A stretch of DNA of 64,000 nt from CAG-791 sp963655255 (GCA_963655255.1 CAVKEB010000010.1:6965-70964); one strand, 5' to 3'; numbered from the stretch's first letter, positions 17,355-26,955 are shown. Made by a program: numbers and translations. Notes: generated from the letters alone by a model not told the origin.

Positions 17355-17924
17355 ATGAACAAAAAGGTTAGCGGAAAAGAAAAAGTGACGATGCCTTTTT
17401 TGATGAAAGGACTTGCCCTCGCGTTCCTCGCGGGGACGGTCCTTTTTGCGCTTTTGTACGGGAAAACCGCTGCGGGGATCTGTCTGTCCCTCGCGATCAC
17501 CTGCGGAACCTTTGCCTATCACCTGTGGATGCGGCTTCTGACGGGACTGGCATTCCGGATGGTGATGCGAAACCGCGCGGATTACCGAAGACGCTGGTAT
17601 CAGGTCTCGCCGCGCGAGCGGGCGCTGTATGAGAGGCTGGGAGTGAAGATGTGGAAGAAAAGGCTTCCGTCCTATGATGCGTCTTTGTTTGATCCGCATC
17701 TTCACACCTGGGAGGAAATCGCGCAGGCGATGTGCCAGGCGGAGCTGGTGCATGAAACCATCGCGGTGCTGAGCTTCCTTCCGATCGCGGCGGGCCGGTG
17801 GTTCGGCGCGTTCCCGGTTTTTATCCTCACCTCGGTACTGGCGGCCGCGTTTGATCTGACATTCGTGATGCTGCAGAGATACAACCGGCAGAGAGTGCTG
17901 GCAATTCTGAGCCGGAAGCGTTGA
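17355..17924 (+). CDS. CrtO-like membrane acyltransferase-family protein
   Basis: 189 residues with about four hydrophobic segments (roughly 14-33, 36-55, and two in 130-175). The motifs YERLGVKMWKKRLP and HTWEEIAQAMCQAELVHE resemble the glycosyl-4,4'-diaponeurosporenoate acyltransferase (CrtO) family of staphyloxanthin synthesis. No carotenoid gene is nearby, so a carotenoid role should not be assumed; many clostridial members are of unknown function. The only ribosome binding site is the GAGG supplied by the hairpin element directly upstream. Confidence 0.65.
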   Translation: MNKKVSGKEKVTMPFLMKGLALAFLAGTVLFALLYGKTAAGICLSLAITCGTFAYHLWMRLLTGLAFRMVMRNRADYRRRWYQVSPRERALYERLGVKMWKKRLPSYDASLFDPHLHTWEEIAQAMCQAELVHETIAVLSFLPIAAGRWFGAFPVFILTSVLAAAFDLTFVMLQRYNRQRVLAILSRKR

Positions 17925-18216
17925 AAATTCGTAACTGTTCCGAACATCTCAAATTTTTCAATAAAATCCTCAATGTCGTCGGCAGAACCCCTTCGGGACT
18001 TGACCGCAGTGCAATGATAAAAATTCTGTTTTTCCGGAACATGTGTTACAATATCATCTGTATGTGCGGGCATACCATGCCTGCACACAGGTTTCAGAAA
18101 GCAGCACAGATCCCATACCGGCATCACGGGCCGGAAGGGCGGCGCATCCCGGATTCTTTGCCGGCGGGTGCCGCGGAATCTGTGCCTATCAGAATGTACA
18201 GGAATCAGAACATATT

Positions 18217-19560
18217 ATGTCCAAGAAAAAATCCAAACCGATCGTAGCCATTGTCGGCCGTCCCAATGTAGGAAAATCCACGCTGTTCAACGCCATTGCG
18301 GGAGAGAGAATCTCCATCGTGGAGGACACTCCCGGCGTAACCAGAGACCGGATCTACGCGGACGCGAGCTGGCTGAATTACAATTTTACCCTGATTGATA
18401 CCGGCGGAATCGAGCCGGACTCGAATGACATCATCCTGTCCCAGATGAGGGAACAGGCCCAGATCGCTATTGATATGGCGGATGTCATTTTGTTTCTCGT
18501 GGATATCCAGTCCGGTGTGCAGGATGCGGATTCCAAGGTGGCGGACATGCTGCGACGCTCCCACAAGCCGGTCGTTCTGACCGTCAACAAGGTGGACAAG
18601 CCGGTGCAGATGCAGCCGTATGTCTATGAATTCTATAATCTCGGCATCGGGGATCCGATTCCGGTTTCCGCATCGGGCAAGACCGGCATCGGCGATCTTC
18701 TGGACGAAGTGGTCCGCCATTTCCCGGAGGGGGCGGATGACATCGAAGAGGATGATACCGTCCGCGTTGCTATCATCGGCAAGCCCAATGTCGGGAAATC
18801 CTCCATTGTAAACCGCCTGATCGGCGAGAACCGCGTCATTGTTTCGGACATTGCGGGAACAACGCGCGATGCGATTGACACGAGAGTCCGCCACAACGGA
18901 AAGGACTATATTTTCGTGGATACCGCGGGACTGCGCCGCAAGAACAAGATCTCCGAGGAGCTGGAGCACTACATGGTGCTGCGCGCCGTGGCGGCCGTGG
19001 AGCGCTCGGACATTGCGCTTCTCGTCATTTCCGCCGAGGACGGCGTCACGGAGCAGGATGCGAAAATTGCGGGAATCGCCCATGACCGCGGCAAAGCGGT
19101 CATCATCGCGGTGAACAAGTGGGATGCCATCAGCAAGGACAATTCCACCATGAAGAACTTCACGGCGAAGATTCATCAGACCCTGTCGTTCATTCCTTAC
19201 GCGGAGATTATCTACATCTCGGCGAAGACGGGACAGCGCATGAATGTCATTTATGACGAGGTGGACATGGTTTCCAATAACCAGAACATGCGCATCCAGA
19301 CGGGCGTTCTCAATGAGATTCTGACAGAAGCCGCTGTCATGCAGCAGCCGCCGTCAGACAAGGGCAAGATGCTGAAGATTTATTACGGAACACAGGCGGG
19401 AGTCAAGCCGCCTACCTTTGTCTTGTTCGTGAATTACAAGTATCTGATGCATTTCTCCTATCTGCGTTATCTGGAGAATCAGATCCGGCAGACCTTCGGC
19501 TTCGTCGGAACGCCGATCAAGTTCATCATCCGCGAGCGGAATGAGGACGAGAAGAAGTAA
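18217..19560 (+). CDS. der: Ribosome-associated GTPase Der (EngA)
   Basis: 447 residues with two tandem G domains: GRPNVGKSTLF near residue 13 and GKPNVGKSSIV near 188, each with DT(A/G)G and NKxD motifs, followed by a KH-like C-terminal domain ending in RERNEDEKK. Der is essential for 50S assembly. The start is ATG 18217 (MSKKKSKPIVAIVGRP); the open frame upstream is not conserved-looking. The 292-nt upstream gap contains an extended -10 TGTTACAAT at 18044. Confidence 0.96.
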   Translation: MSKKKSKPIVAIVGRPNVGKSTLFNAIAGERISIVEDTPGVTRDRIYADASWLNYNFTLIDTGGIEPDSNDIILSQMREQAQIAIDMADVILFLVDIQSGVQDADSKVADMLRRSHKPVVLTVNKVDKPVQMQPYVYEFYNLGIGDPIPVSASGKTGIGDLLDEVVRHFPEGADDIEEDDTVRVAIIGKPNVGKSSIVNRLIGENRVIVSDIAGTTRDAIDTRVRHNGKDYIFVDTAGLRRKNKISEELEHYMVLRAVAAVERSDIALLVISAEDGVTEQDAKIAGIAHDRGKAVIIAVNKWDAISKDNSTMKNFTAKIHQTLSFIPYAEIIYISAKTGQRMNVIYDEVDMVSNNQNMRIQTGVLNEILTEAAVMQQPPSDKGKMLKIYYGTQAGVKPPTFVLFVNYKYLMHFSYLRYLENQIRQTFGFVGTPIKFIIRERNEDEKK

Positions 19561-19689
19561 GCAGAAGGTGCGGGAGCTCTGCACCGGAACAGGAGAAAGC
19601 GGCGCGGAACGGGCTGTACCGGAACGCGGGAAGGCGGTGCGGAAACCGGCACCGGAAGACGGGGGAGAGAAGGAAGGAGTAAACGGCGG

Positions 19690-20352
19690 ATGAATATCGC
19701 ACTGCGGCTGATCTGTCTGGTGATCGGATATTTTTTTGGCTGCATTCAGTGGGCCTATCTGATCGGAAAACATAAGGGAATCGATATCCGGAATTACGGA
19801 AGCGGCAACTCTGGGACCACCAATGCCATGCGCGTCATGGGGAAAAAGACCGGCTATCTTGTCTTTTTCCTGGATCTGGGAAAGGGACTGATCTGCCTTC
19901 TGCTCATCGGAACTTTGTTCGGAAGGAGCCACCCGGATATGGTTTATCTTCTGAAAATGTGGGCGTTTGCGGGTGTGGTTCTGGGACACGATTATCCTTT
20001 TTACATGAAATTCCGCGGCGGGAAGGGCGTTGCCGTGATGGCGGGCTTTGTGTTCGGTTATCACATCAGCCTTCTTCCGTTCGCGGCGCTTGCCTTTTTC
20101 GTTCCGTTTCTTATTACGCACTATGTTTCCCTTGGGTCGCTGTGCGTATACGGGGTGACCTTCCTTGCGGTTGTGATCGAGGGAGCGCTTGGGATGTACC
20201 ACACGGGCACGGCGATGCTGATTGAAATCGACGTGATTATGGGAATCCTTACCGCGATGGCGTTCTGGCGTCACCGCTCGAACATCGGACGCCTGAAGGC
20301 GGGCAATGAGAGAAAGCTGTATCTGACGCATTCCGATAAGGAGAGCAGATAA
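19690..20352 (+). CDS. plsY: Acyl-phosphate glycerol-3-phosphate acyltransferase PlsY
   Basis: 220 residues, multi-pass membrane enzyme making lysophosphatidic acid from acyl-phosphate. Diagnostic motifs: YFFGCIQWAYLIGK, GSGNSGTTNAMR, LGHDYPFYMKFRGGKG. Start follows GGAAGGAGTAAACGGCGG. The 129-nt gap from der is purine-rich with several ACCGGAA-type direct repeats. With gpsA 205 nt downstream it forms the first steps of phospholipid synthesis. Confidence 0.95.
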   Translation: MNIALRLICLVIGYFFGCIQWAYLIGKHKGIDIRNYGSGNSGTTNAMRVMGKKTGYLVFFLDLGKGLICLLLIGTLFGRSHPDMVYLLKMWAFAGVVLGHDYPFYMKFRGGKGVAVMAGFVFGYHISLLPFAALAFFVPFLITHYVSLGSLCVYGVTFLAVVIEGALGMYHTGTAMLIEIDVIMGILTAMAFWRHRSNIGRLKAGNERKLYLTHSDKESR

Positions 20353-20557
20353 CATTAAGAGAACGGCTCCGGAAAGATGGGAGAGAATGAAATCGTTTCA
20401 GGCGTCAATACTGCCGGGCAGATGTTTTTGAGAGACCGGCCCTGGCGGAGAGAAAAGCGCCTGGTTCGGCATGAAATGAGACGGCGGCAGGAGCGGATGC
20501 GGACAGGATCCCGCGGCCTCCGGTCGCGAAGAAGATTAAGAGAGGAATATCATCACT

Positions 20558-21571
20558 ATGGCAGAAATCGGAATGCTGGGAGCAGGAAGCTGGGGAACGG
20601 CACTGACCTTTGAGCTTTCAAACCGCGGACATCATGTGACGGTCTGGTCGATCGCACAGGACGAAGTGGATATGCTGAATACGGAGCACGAGCAGAAGGT
20701 GAAGCTTCCCGGGGTGAAGCTTCCTGTGGAGGTGCAGGCAACGACGGATCTTCAGAAGGCAATCGACGGCAAGGATCTGCTCGTTCTGGCGGTACCGTCT
20801 CCGTTTACCCGGAGCACCGCCCGCAGCATGAAGCCGTATGTGAAGGAGAATCAGCTGATTGTATCCGTGGCCAAGGGAATTGAGGCGGATACGCTTCTGA
20901 CGCTGACGCAGATCATTGAGGAAGAGATTCCCCAGTGCCGCACAGCGGTTCTGTGCGGACCGACGCACGCGGAAGAGGTCGGAAAGGGAATGCCGACGGC
21001 CATCGTGGCGGGCTCCCGCAGCCGCGAGGATGCCGTCTATGTGCAGGATATTTTCATGAGCGAGGTGTTCCGCGTCTATACGAGCCCGGATGTCCTCGGG
21101 ATGCAGGTCGGTGCCGCCCTGAAGAATGTCGTGGCGCTGGCGGCCGGCATCGCGGACGGACTCGGCTATGGCGACAACACGAAGGCGGCGCTCATCACAA
21201 GAGGCATCGCGGAGATCGCAAGACTCGGAATCGCGATGGGCGGAAGGACAGAGACCTTCACGGGGCTGACCGGAATCGGCGATCTGATTGTCACGTGCGC
21301 CTCCATGCATTCGAGAAACCGCCGCGCCGGTATCCTGATCGGCCAGGGCCGGTCTCCGGAAGAGGCGATGAAAGAGGTTCAGCAGGTGGTCGAAGGCGTT
21401 TTCAGCGCGAAGGCGGCACACCAGCTCTCAGTAAAATACGGCATCGAGACGCCGATCATTGATCAGGTCTGCCAGGTCCTCGAAGAAGGCAAGAATCCGG
21501 CGGACGCCGTGCGCGATCTGATGCTGCGTGACAAGAAGATCGAGTCCAACGCGCTGGACTGGGAAACCTGA
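20558..21571 (+). CDS. gpsA: Glycerol-3-phosphate dehydrogenase [NAD(P)+]
   Basis: 337 residues. Reduces dihydroxyacetone phosphate to sn-glycerol-3-phosphate, the PlsY substrate. Rossmann motif MLGAGSWGTALTFEL, catalytic Lys region ALKNVVALAAGIADGLGYGDN and FTGLTGIGDLIVTC are all present. Start follows AGAGGAATATCATCACT. Pairing with plsY points to a lipid-synthesis unit. The gap before it (20353-20557) shows no gene I can support. Confidence 0.96.
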   Translation: MAEIGMLGAGSWGTALTFELSNRGHHVTVWSIAQDEVDMLNTEHEQKVKLPGVKLPVEVQATTDLQKAIDGKDLLVLAVPSPFTRSTARSMKPYVKENQLIVSVAKGIEADTLLTLTQIIEEEIPQCRTAVLCGPTHAEEVGKGMPTAIVAGSRSREDAVYVQDIFMSEVFRVYTSPDVLGMQVGAALKNVVALAAGIADGLGYGDNTKAALITRGIAEIARLGIAMGGRTETFTGLTGIGDLIVTCASMHSRNRRAGILIGQGRSPEEAMKEVQQVVEGVFSAKAAHQLSVKYGIETPIIDQVCQVLEEGKNPADAVRDLMLRDKKIESNALDWET

Positions 21572-21671
21572 AGACGGAAGAATAATATCCGCAGGGAATC
21601 TGCGGCTGACCGGATAACGTTAAGAAAAGAATAAGAAAAGGGCCGCGGACCGGGCGGCGGGGAGGAATGAA

Positions 21672-22919
21672 ATGGAAGAAAATATGACATTATCGCAGGA
21701 GCTGAAGGCAAGAGGCCTTCTTGCCCAGCTGACGGATGAGAAGGAGATCGCGGACCTGATCGACAACGGCAAGGCGACGTTTTACATCGGCTTTGATCCC
21801 ACGGCGGATTCTCTGCATGTCGGTCACTTCATGGCGCTTCTTCTGATGAAGCGCATGCAGGAAAGAGGCAACAAGCCGATCGCTCTTGTGGGCGGCGGAA
21901 CCGCAATGATCGGCGACCCCTCCGGCCGCAGCGACATGCGCAAGATGATGACGGTGGAGCAGATCGACCACAACTGCGAGTGTTTCAAGAAGCAGATGAG
22001 CCGTTTCATTGACTTCGGACCCGGCAAGGCGCAGATGGTCAACAATGCGGACTGGCTGCGCGATCTGAATTTCCTGGATTTCATGCGTGACATCGGATCG
22101 GAATTCAACGTCAACGAGATGCTCCGCGCGCGCTGCTACGTCAACCGCATGGAGAGCGGCCTGTCCTTCCTGGAATTTTCCTACATGCTGATGCAGAGCT
22201 ATGACTTCTACCGTCTGTTCCAGGATTACGGCTGCCAGATGCAGTTCGGCGGAGACGATCAGTGGTCCAACATGCTGGGCGGTGCCAACCTGATCCGCAA
22301 GAAGCTCCAGAAGGATGCTTATGCGATGACAATTACGCTTCTTTTGAAGCATGACGGAACGAAGATGGGCAAGACCTCCGGCGGAGCCGTCTGGCTGAAT
22401 CCGGACAAGACCTCTCCGTATGATTTCTATCAGTACTGGAGAAACGTGGACGATGCCGACGTCCTGAAGTTCCTTCGGATGATGACCTTCCTTCCGCTGG
22501 AGCAGATCGACGAGATGGACAAGTGGGAAGGCTCCCAGCTGAATGAGGCAAAGAAGATCCTTGCCCATGAGCTCACCACCCTTGTTCATGGCGAGGAGGA
22601 AGCGAAGAAGGCAGAGGCCGGTGCGCAGGCGCTGTTCGGCGGCGCGGGTGTTTCGGCAGACAGCGCCAACCTTCCGGAAGCGGTCCTGAAGGATGAGGAT
22701 TTCATGGAGGACGGAACCATTGATATTCTCGGCATTCTGGTAAAGGGCGGCTTTGAGAAGTCCCGCAACAACGCCCGCACGTCCGTGCAGCAGGGCGGCG
22801 TCACGGTGAACGATGAGAAGGTGACCGATCTGAAGCAGAAATACACGAAGGAAGAGCTGAAGGACGGAATCCTGGTCCGCAGAGGCAAGAAGACCTTCAA
22901 GAAGGTTCTGTACCGGTGA
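21672..22919 (+). CDS. tyrS: Tyrosyl-tRNA synthetase
   Basis: 415 residues. Class I synthetase with the HIGH-type motif HVGHFMALLL near residue 48, the KMSKS-type motif KMGKTSGG, and a C-terminal S4-like RNA-binding domain (VLVKGGFEKSRNNARTSVQQ order). GGAGG precedes ATG at 7 nt. No T-box leader is visible in the 100 nt upstream. A strong terminator follows. Confidence 0.96.
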   Translation: MEENMTLSQELKARGLLAQLTDEKEIADLIDNGKATFYIGFDPTADSLHVGHFMALLLMKRMQERGNKPIALVGGGTAMIGDPSGRSDMRKMMTVEQIDHNCECFKKQMSRFIDFGPGKAQMVNNADWLRDLNFLDFMRDIGSEFNVNEMLRARCYVNRMESGLSFLEFSYMLMQSYDFYRLFQDYGCQMQFGGDDQWSNMLGGANLIRKKLQKDAYAMTITLLLKHDGTKMGKTSGGAVWLNPDKTSPYDFYQYWRNVDDADVLKFLRMMTFLPLEQIDEMDKWEGSQLNEAKKILAHELTTLVHGEEEAKKAEAGAQALFGGAGVSADSANLPEAVLKDEDFMEDGTIDILGILVKGGFEKSRNNARTSVQQGGVTVNDEKVTDLKQKYTKEELKDGILVRRGKKTFKKVLYR

Positions 22920-23040
22920 GAGCGGCAATCCGGTCTGCACTGCGAACTGGCAATTTCTGTTTCTGACGAAAGCGATCGGGAAAACGGGGCGATACCTGCC
23001 CGGGATGTCAATATCTCCGGGACATCGGATAACGAAAACA

Positions 23041-23080
23041 AACCGGGCTGTGGAGAATGTTCTTCACAGCCCGGTTTGTT
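23041..23080. terminator. Bidirectional-looking terminator after tyrS
   Basis: AACCGGGCTGTG (23041-23052) pairs perfectly with CACAGCCCGGTT (23065-23076), then TGTTT. It lies between convergent tyrS and the lipoprotein gene. The remainder of 22920-23221 holds no gene. Confidence 0.88.
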
Positions 23081-23221
23081 TCCGGCAGATTGCACTCGTC
23101 GGTGAACGTTTTTCACTCAGTTGGATTTCAACGGATTCCCTCTGTTTTTAAGAGACAACAGCCTTCACACAGTAACAATCAGACGGAACAGCGTGTGTTT
23201 GGAGAGTGTCAGAAGGGCCGG

Positions 23222-23713
23222 TTACGATTCCTTTGCACTTTCCCGCAGATTCTCCGCCATCAGGGCGAGACACCGTCCCGCGGACTGATAGGAGGAGAGA
23301 GCCTTTTGAAAAGCGTCGGTATCAAACGGCTCCGCTTCGAAGGCCGCGTGGTATTCTCCCTTGGCTTCCTGCAGATAGTCAGAGGCCTTCCGGCACATCT
23401 CCCCGGCATCTTCCAGGCCCTCAGGAGGCGTGAGCGCTGCGGCCCTGCTGCCGGCATCGGCCATCTCGTCCACGAGTAAGAGGAGCTGCGATTCGGCATC
23501 GGACGATGACGCGTCCAGTGCGTCCATTTTCTCCTGACAGGAGGCGATGGAGGAGCAGAAGGAATTCATTTCCTCCCGGTAGCTCTGCAGGGCGCTCAGC
23601 TCACGCGAGGAGCCGCAGCCGGTCAGAAGCAGAACGGAGAGAACACAGGAAGCAAGGATTCTGAAAAGTATTTCGGAAGTCGTCCGAAAGGAAAACGGTT
23701 TGGAAGAAAACAA
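23222..23713 (-). CDS. Putative lipoprotein of unknown function
   Basis: 163 residues. Signal peptide (about 16-31) ending in the lipobox VLLLTGC, so the mature protein would start at Cys and be lipid-anchored outside the membrane. The rest is helical and rich in Ser, Ala, Glu and Leu, with heptad-like patterns (YREEMNSFCSSIASCQEKMD) and two further cysteines pairs; no family recognised. Convergent with tyrS and divergent from the small membrane protein at 23893. Confidence 0.72.
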   Translation of the reverse strand: MFSSKPFSFRTTSEILFRILASCVLSVLLLTGCGSSRELSALQSYREEMNSFCSSIASCQEKMDALDASSSDAESQLLLLVDEMADAGSRAAALTPPEGLEDAGEMCRKASDYLQEAKGEYHAAFEAEPFDTDAFQKALSSYQSAGRCLALMAENLRESAKES

Positions 23714-23839
23714 GTCAATAACCTCGTAATATCAGAAGAATGGGGTCTGCGGGAAACCCGCATACTATTTGTATCATAGCACAGTGCCTTTATTGTTTCA
23801 TCGGTCGGTTCGTGCTAGGATTAGAGATCATACATTTTT

Positions 23840-23882
23840 ATACCTCGCTGAGGCAAAATCCGCGAATGCGGTGGTCTGCGGC
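23840..23882 (-). repeat. Degraded D-hairpin fragment (copy 7)
   Basis: Read on the minus strand, the end GGATTTTGCCTCAGCGAGGTATA is retained (written here in the element's sense), but the opposite arm is degenerate (GCGGTGGTCTGC). E and F are absent. It lies 130 nt upstream of the minus-strand lipoprotein gene and just before the plus-strand membrane protein. Confidence 0.7.
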
Positions 23883-23892
23883 AGGAAAGGAC

Positions 23893-24309
23893 ATGGAAGG
23901 AATGGCAGAGATGGAAAACGAGATTTCCGCAAATCAGACAAAAGAAATCCATCCGGACGAAAGGCTGGAGCTTGCAAAAAAGCAGACTTTTTATCAGAAA
24001 ATCACGATGATTGCCTGTGTCGTCACGGCGGTTGTGGCACTGACGGCCTTTGTTATTCTGGTGCCGAAGACGCTGACGGTCATGAATGAGGCGCAGACCA
24101 CCATGGCGCAGGTAGGTTCTCTGTCCGAGGAGGCGCAGGGAATGTTCGAGGACCTGAACTCGATCTCAGACAGTTTGAACAGCTTTGTGAACGGTGGCGG
24201 AAGCGGCAATGCCCTGAATGACCTGGACATTGATGCTCTGAATGATTCGATTCAAAAGCTCCAGTCTATCGTAGAGCCGCTTGCAAAGCTCTTCGGATAT
24301 GGGAAATAA
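23893..24309 (+). CDS. Small single-pass membrane protein, unknown function
   Basis: About 139 residues. A soluble N terminus, one transmembrane helix (MIACVVTAVVALTAFVILV), then a helical extracytoplasmic part (SLSEEAQGMFEDLNSISDSLNS), a GGGSGN linker and a short helix. Three in-frame ATGs (23893, 23902, 23911) are possible; the site GAAGGA favours 23911, so the first residues are uncertain. It lies 43 nt before ilvB but has no evident link with amino-acid synthesis. Confidence 0.65.
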   Translation: MEGMAEMENEISANQTKEIHPDERLELAKKQTFYQKITMIACVVTAVVALTAFVILVPKTLTVMNEAQTTMAQVGSLSEEAQGMFEDLNSISDSLNSFVNGGGSGNALNDLDIDALNDSIQKLQSIVEPLAKLFGYGK

Positions 24310-24352
24310 GACATTGCCGTGATCGTTTGCGGCAGGAAAGGGAAATGGATCC

Positions 24353-26002
24353 ATGAACGGTGCAGATGCGATCATCCGCTGCCTGGAAAAGGAAGGGGTC
24401 GAGTATGTGTTCGGCTATCCGGGCGTTGCGATTGCTCCTTTTTATGACAGCATTCTGGAATCGGACATTCACACGATTCTGGTGCGGCAGGAGCAGTGTG
24501 CGGCACATGCGGCCAGCGGATATACGAGAATTACAGGAAAAACAGGAGTGGTGGCGGTTACCAGCGGCCCCGGGGCAGAGAATCTGATTACCGGCATTGC
24601 CACGGCATTTGCGGACAGCATTCCGATGGTCTGCATTACGGGACAGGTGAATTCCAGCCAGGTCGGCGGAGATGTTTTCCAGGAGGCGGACATTTCCGGT
24701 GCAGTGGAGTCCTTTGTCAAATACAGCTACATTGTGCGTGACGCCAATGAGCTTCCGCGGATTGTGAAGGAAGCATTCCACATTGCGGGGACCGGACGTC
24801 CGGGTCCTGTCCTGATTGACCTTCCGTGCGACATTCAGCTGCAGCAGATCCGCAGGTTCGAGTACCCGGAGAAGGTTGCCATGCGGACCTACAAGCCGAC
24901 GGTGGAAGGACACGCGGTGCAGATCCGGAAGGTCACGAGTGAACTCCAGAAGGCAAAGCGTCCGATTCTGTGCGTGGGCGGCGGCGTTCATCTCTCCCAC
25001 GCGGAGAAGGAGGTGCGCGAATTCGCACACCGCTACGGGATTCCCGCAGTCTGCACGATGATGGGACTCGGCGTTTTCCCGACGGAAGATCCGATGTTCT
25101 ACGGAATGGTCGGCAACAACGGGCAGAAGTACGGAAACCGCGCGATGAACGATGCGGACATGATTCTGATGGTGGGTGCCCGCGTGGCGGACCGCTCGAT
25201 TTCACAGCCGGATCTGATCACGGAGAACAAGGTTCTGGTGCATCTGGATGTGGATCCCGCGGAGATCGGCAAGAATGCCGGAGCTTCGATTCCATTGGTC
25301 GGCGATATCCGTCATGTGTTCCGGAAGTTCCTGGAGGCGGAGCCTTCTGCGGATTATTCCGAGTGGGTGGAATCTCTGAATGCTCTTCGGACGGAGGGAC
25401 AGGAGAAGCGTCTTGCCCAGCTTCAGAAGGCAGAAGAGAAGGACATTCAGGAGAAAAATCCATGGGTAAATGCGGCTTCGTTCCTTCGCCGCCTGTCTCT
25501 TAAAATGGATGATAATGCCGTTTATGTCGCGGATGTCGGACAAAATCAGCTCTGGAGCTGCGCGAACGTGGTGATCCGGAACGGGCGTCTTCTTACGAGC
25601 GGCGGAATGGGGACGATGGGCTATGCAGTTCCCGCGGCCATGGGAGCAAGACTCGCGGATCCGAAGCGCCAGGTGATTGCGGTGTGCGGCGACGGCGGTT
25701 TCCAGATGACGATGATGGAGCTTGCCACGATGAAGCAGTACGGCATTCAGGCCAAGGTCATCGTACTGAAGAACCGGACACTCGGCCTGGTTCATCAGTA
25801 CCAGCATCTGAACCTTGAGGACCGCTTCTCGATCGTGGATCTCGGAGATTATCCGAATCTGGAGAAGCTGACGCAGGCCTATGACATGGACTTCATTCTT
25901 CTGAAGGATACGGAGAAAATGGAGGAGTCCATTGACCGCTTCCTGCAGGATCCGGATTCGGTGCTGATGGAAGTGGATGTAGATCCGGATGAGCTGGCTT
26001 AA
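24353..26002 (+). CDS. ilvB: Acetolactate synthase, large (catalytic) subunit
   Basis: 549 residues. ThDP enzyme of valine/leucine/isoleucine synthesis. N-terminal Pyr domain with VFGYPGVAIAPFYDS and the catalytic Glu in VRQEQCAAHAASGY; central FAD-type domain; C-terminal PP domain with the ThDP/Mg motif GDGGFQM ... LKNRTLGLVHQYQ. Ends at TAA 26000-26002, 2 nt before a tandem hairpin array that separates it from ilvN. Confidence 0.94.
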   Translation: MNGADAIIRCLEKEGVEYVFGYPGVAIAPFYDSILESDIHTILVRQEQCAAHAASGYTRITGKTGVVAVTSGPGAENLITGIATAFADSIPMVCITGQVNSSQVGGDVFQEADISGAVESFVKYSYIVRDANELPRIVKEAFHIAGTGRPGPVLIDLPCDIQLQQIRRFEYPEKVAMRTYKPTVEGHAVQIRKVTSELQKAKRPILCVGGGVHLSHAEKEVREFAHRYGIPAVCTMMGLGVFPTEDPMFYGMVGNNGQKYGNRAMNDADMILMVGARVADRSISQPDLITENKVLVHLDVDPAEIGKNAGASIPLVGDIRHVFRKFLEAEPSADYSEWVESLNALRTEGQEKRLAQLQKAEEKDIQEKNPWVNAASFLRRLSLKMDDNAVYVADVGQNQLWSCANVVIRNGRLLTSGGMGTMGYAVPAAMGARLADPKRQVIAVCGDGGFQMTMMELATMKQYGIQAKVIVLKNRTLGLVHQYQHLNLEDRFSIVDLGDYPNLEKLTQAYDMDFILLKDTEKMEESIDRFLQDPDSVLMEVDVDPDELA

Positions 26003-26004
26003 TG

Positions 26005-26208
26005 CACTCGAACACGGCTGATGCCGTGTTCTCCTGCTTGGAGCTCACGCACAAAGTGCGCGTGCTCCCGCGTCGGAGAAACCGTCTGCGCGGCTTTCTC
26101 CTCGCGTACACTCGAACGCGGCTGATGCCGTGTTCTCCTGCCTGGAGCTCACGCACAAAGTGCGCGTGCTCCCACATCGGAGAATTCGCCTTCGCGAAAT
26201 TCTCCTTG
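26005..26208 (+). repeat. Tandem A-B-C hairpin units (two copies) between ilvB and ilvN
   Basis: Two units about 104 bp apart (CACTCG at 26005 and 26109). In each, A is a 7-bp stem around the hexaloop CTGATG (26011-26030); B is GGAGCTCACGCAC-AAA-GTGCGCGTGCTCC (26040-26068); C is a GGAGAA/TTCTCC stem (26075-26101 and 26179-26204). The C hairpins of the two units differ in both arms (ACCG..CGCGGC versus TTCGC..GCGAA). The array fills the gap to ilvN, whose site GAGGAAGATTC lies just after it. Confidence 0.9.
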
Positions 26209-26229
26209 TGTTATCTTTGAGGAAGATTC

Positions 26230-26721
26230 ATGAAACGTATTTATTCGGTATTGGTAGAGAACCGTGCGGGCGTGCTCTGCAAGGTGGCGGGGCTGTTCTG
26301 GAGACGATGCTTCAACATCGACTCTCTGGCAGTCGGCGAGACGGATGACCCAACGGTTTCTCATATGATTATCGTTTCCAGCGGAGAAGAGAAGACACTG
26401 GAACAGGTGGAGAAGCAGCTGAACAAGAAGCTGGATGTCATCAAGGTCAAGACCTTTGATGAGCACGAGGCGGTCAGCCGGGAGCTGATGCTGCTGAAGG
26501 TGAAGTACAACCGCGACAACCGCCGCGATATCATGGAGAACTGCACGATTATGGGCGCGCAGATCATTGATCTGTCCAAGACCATGATGACCATTCAGAT
26601 CTGTGATACGCCGGAGAGGGTGGAGATGTTCCTGGAGACCTTCAAGACCATTTCGATTGTGGAGATCACCCGTACCGGAACACTGGCGGTACCCAAATGT
26701 AATACACTCGAAAACAGCTGA
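26230..26721 (+). CDS. ilvN: Acetolactate synthase, small (regulatory) subunit
   Basis: 163 residues. N-terminal ACT domain (YSVLVENRAGVLCKVAGLFWRR, FNIDSLAVGET) that binds valine and confers feedback inhibition, plus the C-terminal ALS small-subunit domain. The last codons, TLENS then TGA, lie inside the next hairpin element: the TGA is in the CTGATG loop of its A hairpin. A second, different small subunit is encoded at 28292. The starting Met follows GAGGAAGATTC. Confidence 0.93.
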   Translation: MKRIYSVLVENRAGVLCKVAGLFWRRCFNIDSLAVGETDDPTVSHMIIVSSGEEKTLEQVEKQLNKKLDVIKVKTFDEHEAVSRELMLLKVKYNRDNRRDIMENCTIMGAQIIDLSKTMMTIQICDTPERVEMFLETFKTISIVEITRTGTLAVPKCNTLENS

Positions 26722-26955
26722 TGCTGTTTTCTCCTGTCAGGAGCGAGCACACTCCGTGTGCCTGCTCCCGCGTCGGAGGAAACCGCCTGCGCGGATTTCT
26801 CCTCGCGTACACTCGAACGTGACTGATGCCGCGTTCTCCTGTTTGGAGCCCACGCACAAAGCACGTGTGCTCCCGCATCGGAGAATTCACCTTCGTGAAA
26901 TTCTCCGGCGCGACACTCGAAATTATCGAATGGCATTTTCTGTTGTCAGGAGCGG
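26705..26955 (+). repeat. Tandem A-B-C units (two plus a partial third) between ilvN and pilT
   Basis: Unit starts (CACTCG) at 26705, 26810 and 26914, period 104-105 bp; the third is a fragment. A of unit 1: AAAACAG-CTGATG-CTGTTTT (26711-26730). B of unit 1 has different arms (GAGCGAGCACACTCC... ) but still folds; B of unit 2 is GGAGCCCACGCAC...GTGTGCTCC. C: GGAGGAAACCGC/GCGGATTTCTCC and GGAGAATTCAC/GTGAAATTCTCC. Arm changes are largely compensating. The array overlaps the ilvN stop and extends to within 15 nt of pilT. Confidence 0.9.

Noticed and set aside
19561..19689. Repeated ACCGGAA-type strings between der and plsY.
   Set aside because: Short and irregular; likely just purine-rich leader sequence.
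20377..20613. Arg-rich 78-codon ORF between plsY and gpsA.
   Set aside because: It overlaps the start of gpsA in another frame and has the biased composition of a shadow frame.
26011..26030. CTGATG loop with nearby GAA looked like a hammerhead ribozyme core.
   Set aside because: CTGATG is closed directly by its own stem arms, leaving no stem II or GAAA-stem III arrangement; it is a simple hexaloop hairpin.
25998..26220. Small ORFs rich in CSP/TRL repeats within the A-B-C arrays.
   Set aside because: They are translations of the hairpin units, differ by frame between units and have no own ribosome binding sites.
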